A stretch of DNA of 64,000 bases, taken from positions 4,857,442 to 4,921,441 of the forward strand of contig NC_087392.1 of the NCBI RefSeq assembly GCF_963675165.1, written 5' to 3'. A program made the translations under genes and the position numbers. Position 1 is the stretch's first letter. Each line of letters starts with the position of its first letter. Shown here in pieces: positions 23,580 through 36,210 of this stretch. The notes below the pieces were generated by a model. That model saw only the letters and a program-made list of their open reading frames with translations, made no database searches and was not told the origin of the DNA. Origin of the DNA: Halichondria panicea. Taxonomy: Eukaryota > Porifera > Demospongiae > Suberitida > Halichondriidae.

Positions 23580-24179
23580 AAAGCTGTTTAACTTTAGACT
23601 TGAAAAATGAAAAATGTGCTTTAGTATAATTATTATAAGTAGCCGTAAATAGACAATTAAGTACCTGTCTTTATGGAGTATACTAGTTCTAAAGCTTGGC
23701 TCTGTTGTTTGGAATAAAGTTAATGGGTTTTGTGAGCCATATGGCGATTAGAGTAGAATAGTTCATTAGTGGTTTGTTATCAGTGTGTTTGTTGTATTGT
23801 TGTGTTTGTCTGCCCTCGATGAAGGAGTGTTGTTTTGATCCCTGCAGCTGATGTCAATCGGCCTGGTAACGGTGGGAAAACCCCTCTCCACAAGGCAGTC
23901 AGTGGCGTCCTTGGACAGGTGAGCTAAATATGTAGTGTGTGTGTGTGTGTGTGGTGGTGGGTGGGTATGTGTGCGTGTGTGTGTGTGTGGTGGTGGGTGG
24001 GTATGTGTGCGTGTGTGTGTGTGTGTGGTGGTGGGTGGGTATGTGTGCGTGTGTGTGTGTGTGTGGTGGTGGGTGGGTATGTGTGCGTGTGTGTGTGTGG
24101 TGGTGGGTGGGTATGTGTGCATGTGTGTGTGTGTGTGGTGGTGGGTGGGTATGTGTGCGTGTGCGTGGCGGACGGATGG

Positions 24180-24248
<69 letters not shown>

Positions 24249-27200
24249 CGTGCGTGTGCGTGCGTGTGCGTGCGCGTGCGTGTGCGTGTGCGTGTGCGTG
24301 TGCGTGTGAGTGTGTACGGCTGATAGTAAACATTGTTATTTGTTTTTAGCACAAATGTCAATCGTGATTATCAAGTCAAAAAGTGGGAAATAGTAAAATT
24401 GCTGGAAATGACTCCTCTGTATGCACTACACACAACACACTAGGTGCCACAGAATAGGGAGAATGAAGGCAAGATCCATGACAACCAGATGAGCATAGTC
24501 CAACTGCTTGTGTCCCATGGTGCCGACCTCAAGATCAGTGACCACACAGGTACTGGGTTATATCCATCAGTACAGGTACTGGGTTATATCCAGACCACAC
24601 AGGTACTGGGTTATATCCAGACCACACAGGTACTGGGTTATATCCAGACCACACAGGTACTGGGTTATATCAGACCACACAGGCACTGGGTTATATCCAT
24701 CAGTACAGGTACTGGGTTATATCCATCAGTACAGGAACACGTACAGCTGAATAGTTCATTAAAAACGTAAACGTCAAATCTCTCTCAGCTGTGCAGAGCA
24801 AGAGTTACAATGTATGAATGTCTTGATGGGGTTGCAGTTTATCAGTGTGTACTTTCAGTTTGTACCACATTTCTAACCAGTAGCTCTATTGCTTAATTGG
24901 GTGATCTCTATTGTGTTAGAGTATAATTGCATTGTGTTAGGAATTGTATGGCAGTGTATGAAGTGTGTAGTGCTTCTGTGTTGACTGGTGGTGTGTTCCT
25001 ATTAAACGAGAATGTCGCGTTTATAAACAGTACGCGTTCGTTGCAAGCAATCGCGATCATGCAGCCTCCGCTGCGGTATAAAAGGAAAGTAGCAGGCCGG
25101 AAGTAAAATCATTGCGAACAAAATGGCGCCTAGTTTGAAAATGATAAGAACTCAGCTCTTGTACACGCACATAAACCAACAAAACATGCTCATTCCAGGC
25201 CACGTGCAATATCCACATGGCCATAAGTTATAATAACAATGGCTTCCAAAGAAGAGATCGAGGTAAGAATAAAATGTCATCATTTCAATCATAATTATAC
25301 CATGTACAGGTAACAGTTAAATATAAAGACACTCCACCACAAGTGGTCGTTAGTAAAATAAATAAAGTAGTTAAAGAGCTCCGGGAGGCAGGACTCAGGC
25401 AGACGGTGAAGCTTAGGTGGGAGGCTGTCCCAGACGCCGTCCCAGATCAGCCAATGCCACCTATTAGTAAGAAAATAAACATGATAATCAATGATATTTT
25501 ATTAAAACTTATTTGTCCGCAGCTCTCTCTCCAAGTCATCCACGGGGTTACAGAGACTCTGCCCTCGTCCCTGTCTTACAGGGACTGCAGGACTGCTGTC
25601 CACACTGCCTCTGTGGGCCGTGTGTGATTGCTCTTCCTCCAGACTTCCTAACCGGTGCCTGTGGACCTCATCCAGCAAATGATGAAAAGAGGCACCGGTT
25701 GTATCGGAAGTTTTGGAGGTTGCTCCAGGACGTGGGTCTGTGGGGAGATGAGGAGTACCTGAGGAGGAAGGAGAGGCGGACTGTCAGGCATGACAAAAGG
25801 GACATAATGCCCAAATGTGTGATTGTAGTAAGTATAATTTTAGTTACTGCGGAAATTGCTTACAGTTATCATTACACAGGAAATAAGAAGGCGATACCCT
25901 AGTGTCGATGGGACCTACAGGGACTATTTGTCGACATTCGATGCAGAGAATATGGAACTTTAGAATGTTGTGTTTTGTAATTAATTATAATACCTATTCT
26001 CTGTCGTCGCTATCTGAATCTGACTCCATATCATCACTAGGCAGAAGGGGGGGTAACATGCCATCAGTGAGCCAGTCTTCATCGTTGTCACCATCTGGCT
26101 CAATATCCTCAAACTCACTGTAATAACGTAAGTTGAAAAAGATGCTCACTACTAAAAATTCCACCGTTGCTGAGCTGAGGGGTCAATATGAGAGCCAGTG
26201 ACCCGATTGCTTAGGAACACACACACAACTTTTCCACACGTACACATACCTCAAATCGACGCCGTTCCTTGCGACATACTCTGTCCAAAGCATACCCGCA
26301 AAATGATAAGACTTACTCACGAGAGCTTTCATGTCAGTACGCCTGTCAGGACGGCGAAGGTCTTTAACCTTTCTCTTACTGGTGTGGGCACGATTCACAT
26401 TCTCGTTCTAATGACAACACACAAATTCATTTTAAAATAAATTTTGTAATCATCTTACCCAGTCAAGTACGGCCAGGTTCATTCTCATGAGAAAAGTCTC
26501 GTCAGAATAGTGGATACGTTTGGACAAGTAGATCAGCAGCTGGTGGTTGAATGACTCTACCCAGAACGTGTCCCGACACTACATGACAGCAAGTTTTTTT
26601 TCGGTAATAAAATTACTATCATTACCCGACAGAAAGCATCCGCATTCTTGAAGACGTAGGTAGCCTTGATGCACCTAAGGAGCTCCTCTTCTGCCTTCTT
26701 GTTGGTAATCTGAGCACGACTGGGTATATAGGGAGCCATACGACAGGGAGACGAGGCATGGCAGTTAGAATGATCACCCTGTACGAGCAGTTTGGAGTCA
26801 GTACAGTAATGGGCGATGACATTTACCTTGTAGTGGTTGGGGATGTTGAGAGCCATCTGCTGTAGAATGTTAGGGTCCTCACCACAGTTCTTCATGGCCC
26901 AGTACAAGTGTATCTTGATACTGCGCCCTAAATGAATAGACATTTATCAGTGACGTATACGTACCTCAACATCATCTTCACTTACGTTTATCAGAGAGTT
27001 CAGGGAACCACGTTATGTTCCGATCTCTGACCCGACCCTCTGTGATCTTCTTGAGCTCCCGGGCTACGTTCTTAGTACCTGATAGTGATGCATATAGTTT
27101 ACATGTATCCAATAATATGCAGCATACCGTGCCATGTGTCATAGGAGTTGATGAGATTGAGGGTGTGTGTCACGTACTTAGCAACCTGAGCTTGCATGTC

Positions 27201-30200
27201 ATGCCCAACCTCAGTAACATTCAGACCTGAGACAATCATTAGTATACAATGAAATAATTTATTACGTAGTTAGTTAGTTACATTTACCTCTAGCAATGAC
27301 TTGGGGAAGAACAACCTTGGTACACTGCAATTCTCTGGTCTGAGCTACCGAGTGCTCTGTCCGAGAGATGGTGGAGATGCCAAGGATCTTATGAGTGCTA
27401 AAAATTACAACACTTAGTACATGTATGTACTAAACACTAACTAACATACCTTCCTGAAAGGCAAGGCACAGTCGTATGATACGCATTGGCCGTGGAATCA
27501 TGCCTAGCGTCAGTTATCACCCACTGAAATAGAATAATCAATAAAATAAATACAAATTATTCAACAACGTACTTCTCCCTTAGTGCTGTAGTGTGGCAGA
27601 GCCTTGACTTCCTCTACAGCCGACTGCATGGAGTGTTCAGCTGCCGCGGCCACAATCTCTAGGTAGCTGTTGTTATTGTATACTGTGAAAGAGAAAGTTA
27701 GTGAAGTACATGTCTTTGTACCATATATACCTCTCCGGATGTAAGCATGACCAACTGTGCCCAGTCCAGCGAACATAGAGAGATGTATGTACTGGGATGG
27801 AATGATCCCAGCACAAGTGAAAGAGTGTACCATCCTATAAGAGTAAATTAATCAGTATAGTGATGGTGTGGCCAAATAATTACTTCTGATTGACGAGGAA
27901 GTGTCCTCCAAACACGCGAGAGCTAGACCATGATCTCTTCTGGTGCCGGCAGTGACGACAAGAGTACAAAACTCTGATGACGTGCCCTTTCTAATAAAAC
28001 AATCACGCATATAGTGTAAACAAGCTAAAACAAACTACCTGAATCACAGAGTCCAGTCGCCAACAACTTCGAACCAAACACTCCGAGCACGATGACGCCA
28101 GCCCTGTCATCAAATCATCAAAGCAGCGCTTCTCAGTGATGAACAAGGTCTGATCATCAGGACTGTTATCACCAGTGTACATCCCTGATAGAACAGGACT
28201 GTATAACTAGGTAAAAAGAAGGCTATTACACTCACCATTGTCTCTCAAGAAGGGCCTAACAGACCCTTGATCACTTGTGGGCGTACCTTCATCAGCACTA
28301 GCTAGTTTCTCTTCTACAGCGTCTAGCATGGCGTTTATGAGAGAAAGGTTGTCAATGGTACGTCCAGCAGGCGATAGCTTCTTCCTCACTCTCTCTATCC
28401 TTGCCTGTAGAGCTTGTTTCTCTTCAGGAGAGCCAAGATAGCAGTCAAAACTGTGGCGCGGTCGTTTTCTACGATTAGCCATTTTTAGAAACTAAGTCTT
28501 GTCCTAGCTGTTGCGTAATGCCCATGTGGCTCTGCAGGCCCAAAAAGGGGCGTATTTCTGCATAAGTAAGGGTTTGTCAGACGGTTTTATAAAGACTCGC
28601 AAACAGTCGCCATTTTTTTCTTATGCGCCATGATACCTGGCCTGCTACGCCCCTTTTATACGGCGCATGCTCGTTTAACAGTACACTCATAATAATATTC
28701 ATATCTCTGGTAATTAAAAAACAAAGTTAAGTGCTGTTGTTGCAAGCAAGTACTGTTCTCTAACCACCTCTTGACAGAGCAATATTATCTTCTAGTGTAC
28801 CTTCTACACTTGCTCTGAGTTTGTCCTCAGATCAATACGTATATTGCATGTAACTAACTAACTTCAGTGTGTTCGCTAGCTTGATTGTTCACCGCAGGGT
28901 TCGCCCCTTACATGCTGTACCTCCCTTAATTGCAGGGTTCACCCCTCGGGAACTGGCCATGCAGTGTGATTTCTACGAGTGTGCGGACCTCATTGATGAG
29001 CTGGCGAGGGTGCAGCTGCAGCAAGAGGTGGCACGCATCAAAGAGAGCAGAATCAAAGGTACAAACCCTACGAACCCTACGAACCCTAGAGTTGCCCATA
29101 ACTTGAGTGTGCAGTGATCAATTACCAAATTAAAATATGTATTTTGTAGCTCTTCATAGCTCTATAATGGTGTGCTTTTTAGTCAATTTCACCAATTTTG
29201 ACAAAAGCGATTAAAGTCTCTGTATTTAGTGGATTTTTAACATGCCCACAGAATTCTTGTTTTAATCATAAGTGTACATGTTCATTCAGGGTGTCATACA
29301 GGGAGGGGAAAGGGGGGATATCCCCCTCTAGCTCCCATTTCCCCGCCTAAAATTTGCATTCAGGTATTAGTTGGGGTCCATAGCTAGCATTTTACATACT
29401 AACAGGGTATTGAAATAACAGTTGACCTTTTTTTAGCAAAATTTTCTAGTTACTTTTCTTATTTACCCCCTCTACTTCAAAATCCTGTATGACACCCTGA
29501 CATTATACATCTGTATCGAGTGTCACCAGTCCATGTTCCATTCCGCCAGGTCTGTTCAGTGCTTGTGAGGGAGGTAGCCTGGAACTAGTGAAGGATATAC
29601 TTCCCAACATTCCCGAGGCCGTCAACGACTTTGTACTGAGAGACGAGAATCTATTCATGTGGTGAGTATCCATGGAGATTATCATACAGTGAAACCTGTC
29701 TATGGAGGTCAGACTAGCAGCTGTAATAAAGAGGTGGCGTGCTAGCACAGGTCCAAACACATTCTATGGAGACTTTAGGGCCCATTAACCTGGCTGTATT
29801 ATAGAGGGTGGCCTGCTTATAACCACAATATACAGGTTTCACTGTTATTTCTGATATACCATATAGCGTTAAATTTTTGAGGCATTTATATTTTGTGGAA
29901 TGGCCTCTAAAAGCATTTTGTTACACAATGTTCGTGGGATGACTGCTTACTAGAAGCCACGCCTTTAATCTTTGCACGTTATAGCAGATAATTCTAGTTA
30001 AAGAACAATTTTTGTGGAACTTATTTTCGTGTAGGATTGCTAACCCACAAAAACTGTGAAAATGAAAATTTCCCACTATACGGTCTAGCATCTTCATTTG
30101 ATTGTGAATTATCACTTTTGGTATTTAATGTTTAGCAGTGTTTGTGTCAACAGGTTGTGTGTTTACACGGAGGCATTCAGACTAGCACAATCAGATTGTT

Positions 30201-30368
30201 GTTTTCTAAACATTCTTGTTCGTCAGTTTGTGTGTGAATTCAAACACATTTGAATGTACATCACTAGTCATCTTTTCAGTAACTGTATGTACAACAATTC
30301 TCCCACTTAATCACTCCCCCCCCCCACTCATACACACACGCGCGCACGCACGCACATGCACACATACA

Positions 30369-30446
<78 letters not shown>

Positions 30447-33400
30447 GCTGCAAGGAGTGGACATGTGGACATTGTCGAATATTTGCTCACGATGGGAGCC
30501 GTTGCCGTGGCGAGTCGGGTATCTAACACGACGGCCCTCCACTTAGCCTGTCACGAAGGTCACACAGAGGTCGTTGTGTGCCTACTCAACCGATTACCAG
30601 CCCTACTAATGATCGATGATTCCCCAGGAGAAACATCGCTACACATCGCCGCTCGTCGGGGACACACTAATATCGTTCGTAACCTCATCGCCGTGGCAAC
30701 CCGAGGCCAGCAAATCCGTTCCCGTGAGAACTCGTGCGAAGAAGAAGCTTATCTCTACCAGAGCGACACTCTGAAGGTCGTGATGAACGAATCTTTGCCA
30801 GAAATGACGCTGGATGTAATGGCAGTTAGCGAGATGGAACAGCGGACTCCACTGCACGAAGCTGCCATCAACGGTCACTTGGAGATTGTCAAAATCATTG
30901 TCGACTATCTCACACAGTATCAGAAACCAGAGATGCCGCCCCAAAACAGAGGATTGTCGCCACACACAAAGTCAACCCCTCAAGGCAAGAAAACCACTCG
31001 CTGTGTTCCCGGTATTGATGCCATTACGCTCAAGGGACGGACAGCTTTTCACGAGGCAGCCAAGGGTGGTTTCTTTGAAGTCATGAAAGTGCTACTAGGA
31101 GCTGGGGCCGATATAAACGCTTTCATGAAACTATCTCTTGACACTGCCATTAATACAGACCTCACAGCCCTAGTGCAAGCTTGCCTCATGGAGAAAATGA
31201 ACGTCGTTCACTTTCTACTACAGAATGGTGCCACAGACGCACGCCTCAAGGCTCTTAAACGAACCATCTCAATTCCAAACAACGAAATTGCGGGTCTTCT
31301 CCTGTGCTACAATGGCGGCGTTAAGGAAATCGTCATCCATACACGATCCTCCAAATCCAAGCCAGCATCACCTCAGAAAGAAACGCCCACTCAATTAGAC
31401 GTTGTGTGGCGAAGCAAAAATCTCCGCTACGTTTGTAGCGACTGGTTACCAATGGTTACAAAGCTGCCCAGCCTACAAGATAAAAACCCGATCATCTCAC
31501 AAATCGATGTTTCGAGTAATTCCATAACAGAACTGCCCATCGAAATTTTTCGTCTACCGCATCTCAAGCATCTGGACATTAGTCGAAACCAACTCACTTT
31601 CTTACCACTTGAAGAGAGAAAGAAAAATAGTGGATGGACATGTAACTTGCTGTGTCAGTTTGATCTGAACTCAAATCAACTGACGGCTCTTCCAAATTGC
31701 ATTTTTGGTCTGCCAGAGCTCAAAGAAATCAACGCCAATGACAACCAGATCACCTATGTTTCCACGGCGATATGGAGCTCTCCAAAACTACAGCGATTGT
31801 TTCTTGCTCGAAACCAACTCTTAATTTTCCCCACGACTAGACGATTGTCAGATAGCCTCTCTGAATACTCGCCCACCATGGAAATGCTTCCAGAAGATGC
31901 CACTAGTTTAGACCACGCCTTCTCACCGGAGGCTCGGGCTGGCTCTAATGGTGGCCTGCAGGATACTGGCTCTGTGTTTATGCCCTACAATAGCTCCACC
32001 CCTATGACAAAAAACAGAACGTACTCGGAGCAAAGAGAGACGGTTAAAACTGAAACGGTCATTAGTCGACGTCTGGAGAGTTTTCAAGATACAAACATTG
32101 AAGTTGAGGAGCTGGAGGATCTAGAAACACTCGAGGAGGATAAAGATATGAATAGTTTCTGTTTGTTGGCACTCGATCTCTCAGGAAACAAACTCACAAA
32201 TATTCCAATCGGGATGAGCTGTTTGGCACCTAAACTGCAGAAGTTGAACGTTTCTAAAAACATGATAAAGTCACTCGGAAATATTGGAGACTATCCCTTT
32301 GAGTTGGAGCTTCTCAACGCATCTGATAATCACCTAAACACTGCCATAGCACCATCCCCCAGTGACTATCGGAACTTTGTGCCCTGTTCTAGAAAACCGA
32401 TGTCGGTCGATACAAATTTCTCGTACAAACCTTGTTCCCATCGATCACACAAGAACCTTCGAAAATTGACCACCTTCAAGCTCAACAATAATCATTTGTT
32501 CGACCTGCAGCTGTTTAAAATGATTGGCCGAAAGAAAGGGAACGAATTGACATCGTCTTTCGAAGACTCGATATTGGATCAAACAAAATCACGCTCAAAC
32601 ACAAACGCTGAGCGCTACAAATTTGCTCAAAGTCAAATGTCACCACCATCCAAATCCCTATCACCAGGCACTGAGCCCACTGCTCTGAGCTTGAGCCAGT
32701 CAAGCTTCCACAGGTCCAGTACAGTGGGTAACAAGAATGACTTGAAAAATCGAAGTACTACACAAGATTCTGGCATTAGCTCTGCCCTTGATACAGCTAA
32801 AAGCAGCGGTTCCAGTCACAGCTCTGGCTCTAAGGACGGGACTGGAAGCCAGTCTGTTGTCATTTCTCCACTGTTTCCACTGCTTTCGACACTTGAAGTG
32901 GCTCATAATAAACTGAAAAGCGTGCCCTCTTATCTGTCACACATTTCAACATTGTCCTGCCTCATCATCAGTCATAACGTAGATATTGACACACTTCCTT
33001 TGGAGCTCTGTAACTGCGAGCATCTGTGGAACTTGGAGTACAATGGATGCCCTCTAACCAACCCTCCGGCCGTGGACCTGAACAAGTTCAAACTAGCCTC
33101 TGATAAACTGCTCTATATGAAGTCCCTACTGCACGAGTGAGTCAGCAATGTTATGTGTTACTGTGGGCAGGTGTGACCAGCATTCTCAATCCTCAATTTC
33201 ACACACAAATTTGCCTCTTTATAGCTTATTGTGTACAGAATAATTAAGTCTCCTTTAGTTAGCTTGTTTAGGTAAATGTGATGCAATCTGAGAAAACAGA
33301 CCACTTGGCTTAGATTTTCAATTTGAGCTAGAGGCAAATTTGTGACCTTGAGTGCAAAGTGATGAATTTAGTTTTATAAGCTTACAAGTATCTATAGCCT

Positions 33401-33838
33401 TTCTACTATCTCTATGTGAAGTCTGGTGCTCTAAATCCAAATATGTTCACCTGAGTGATTCGTCAAAAAAAGCAAAATATAGGCTTACTAATGGAGTAGG
33501 GCATCTTTGAATGGCGTTTTTTCAATAATGCAATTTCATAGCAACCAACTTCAAACGATTATAACTTAGTCATAGAATGAGGTATGTACAGACTAAGCAT
33601 AGCATTGTGTAGGCATTTCTCTGCTCTATCAGTATGCATAGAGATCTCAACTTTTTTAGACCAAGCCAAGTGGTCTGTTTTCTCAAATTGCATCACAAAT
33701 GGTACTTGTACTTGTGTGCTTTCACCACTTAAAGTGTTTTTCTAGCTGCCTTTGTTGTCTCATGTACATGTACATGTAGGTATTCTAGCAAGTTTTGATG
33801 CTATGTATACCATACAATACCATTACCCCCCCCCCCCC

Positions 33839-33902
<64 letters not shown>

Positions 33903-36149
33903 TACAGTGCTAAGCCCAATGAGAGCATGAAGCTGATGCTGGTGGGGCTACAGAAGATGGGCAAGACCACCCTCCTCTCCAGACTGAGGGATGTGAGTGA
34001 GGAGGCCACACCCTACACCACCTTTAGTCAGCGTATCACTGGGGAAGAGCCGCTCACTGCCTCCACATCCAAGAGGTTGTCCACCAAGAGGAAAGGTGTG
34101 TGTGTGTGTGGGTGTGGGTGTGTGTGCGTGGGTGTGTGCGTGTGCGTGTGCGTGTGTGTGTGTGTGGGAGTAGGCTAATGGTGCTTGATTTGCAATGTGT
34201 TAGTTTGCCGACGAATGTTGTTAAAATGTCTTTTTATAGATTGCTTTATTAATGCCTGTAGTTTTGATACCAGTGTTTTATACAATCTTCGCATTTCTTA
34301 TCACTATATTTGTACATGTACAATGAACGTTGTGCTGCATGCATTAAATACTATCACCAAAAAGCTATCAGCTACATGGTACCTCTCCATACCCCCTGTG
34401 GTTACCCCCCACAGAGCCGCTGTCCACAGTGGGCGTGGACTTGGGTATCTGGAAGTATCGGAAAGACCTTGAGACAGAGTACCTCAAGACACGGAAGAAG
34501 GGATCCAAACAGCTGCGTACAGTCACCTTCTATACTTGGGACTTTGGGGGGCAGGTGGGTACTAGCTTAGTGTGTGCTACTAGGAGGTGGGTACTAGCTT
34601 AGTGTGTGCTACTAGGAGGTGGGTACTGTGCTATTTCATATTATAAGAACAAGTTGTGTTTACTTAGCTTATAGTGACACCGTGGGAACTTTATTGTTGC
34701 TAGGGAGTGTTGCTATGGCTGCAAGCATTAATTAGTTTACTGTGTTGCTAGGAGCATTGTGTGGAATTTGTCTATAGTAGTAATACTTATGTCGCTCACT
34801 GTCGGTGTGTATGTACAGTATACTTTAGCGTTATACACACATTCAAGTGATGACCATTACCTTGCTCACAGTATAGTGAAGCCTGTCTATTGTGGTCTCC
34901 CTATAAGCAGGCCATCCTCTATAATACAGCCAGGTTAATGGTCTCCATAGCATGTGTTTGGGCCTGTGTTAGCAGGCCACCCTCTATAATACAGCCAGGT
35001 TAATGGTCTTCATAGCATGTGTTTGGACCTGTGTTAGCAGGCAACCTCTATAATACAGCCAGGTTAATAGTCTCCATAGCATGTGTTTGGACCTGTGTTA
35101 GCTGGCGACCTCTTTATTACAACCACCGGGTGACCACTATATACAAGTTCACTGTATACAACTAAGTAGCGTCAGTCATTGCCTCTGTCTTTGTTGCCTT
35201 CTTCAGGAGGAGTACTATGTAACGCACCAGTGCTTCCTGTCAGCTCGCTCCCTGTACCTGGTGGTGTGGGACATCATGCTCGGGCAGGAGGGAATCGATC
35301 AGCTGGCTCCATGGTTACACAACATCCAGGTCAGCCAGTGCATACAGTCACTTAGAGATCAGTGGCCTATACAGATGAGGGTTGGTAGAAGGCTCTTTAT
35401 GTCAGCCTGGAGCGTGCAGTTCATATTTTAGGAACATTTGGTATCATGGGTCCAAATCGATGGCTTTACCAGGGACAAAAGATAGCCTTAATTGCCATTT
35501 AGTATGGAATTTTGATAGAAACTTAGCATTTTTGTTGTCTAAGAACTTTATGGTCTATGGATTTGATGGTCCAATTTCTAATTCTGTATCTCAGTGACCC
35601 ACCCACCCACCCTCACACACCTCACGTACACAGGCCCGTGCCCCTGATTCCCCTGTGGTGATAGTGGGGACCCACTGTGACAAGCTTCGTGGGGAGGACA
35701 GAGAACAGAGAAAGGCGGAAATGAACCACATCATTTATCAGAAGTTCCTTGTTGGGCGTGGCCCTCAGCAGGTACGGGAGATGGGGCTACCTAAGATCTT
35801 GGATGTGATTTATGTTGGCTGTCCTTCCGTTGGTCGTTTGGATGGTGTACTAGAGTTGAGGATGGCACTCTATGATATTGCCTTCGCTCTCACACTCGCA
35901 GGGAAAGGTGGGTGTGTCCACTGATGCTGGAAATAATATTTGTTCCTATTTTTACTGGCTAGAAAGTGGTTGTTTTGTACATGTACATAACTGTACTGTC
36001 TACCATACAGATACACAATGTACGTGTAATTATAGTTCATTTATAAATTGTATGTGATAGTAGCGTGGACTAACTGACTCTTTATAATCAGGTCGATATA
36101 TTTTAGATACTGATTTTTTGCCTCTAATTACAGTGTTCCCTACCCCCCA

Positions 36150-36210
<61 letters not shown>

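Larger units (their letters stand above)
25002..28678. mobile_element. complete TTAA-flanked DNA transposon with two convergent genes
   Basis: The 3669-bp element is bounded by TTAA at 25002-25005 and 28675-28678. Its termini are inverted: ACGAGAATG at the left and CATGCTCGT at the right. A second subterminal inverted block, GTATAAAAGG..GTAGCAGGCC, lies at 25076-25098 on the left and at about 28637-28661 on the right. Inside are a plus-strand gene (25239-25963) and a minus-strand gene (28482-25994) that converge with 30 bases between stop codons. Both are intact over many exons. TTAA targets are established for the piggyBac and Kolobok superfamilies. The termini are not piggyBac-like (no CCC/GGG), so a Kolobok relationship is my inference. 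It interrupts intron 3 of the LRRK-type gene, inside an ankyrin repeat region, without damaging splice sites. Confidence 0.8.

Noticed and set aside
23899..24361. Several 120-145 codon open frames on both strands in the GT/CA region
   Set aside because: They only translate the dinucleotide repeat (Thr-His or Cys-Val runs) and lie inside an intron with good flanking splice phases.
25002..28678. Calling the TTAA element a piggyBac
   Set aside because: The ends lack the CCC/GGG termini and the coding gene lacks an obvious DDD piggyBac layout. The TTAA target alone does not decide the superfamily.
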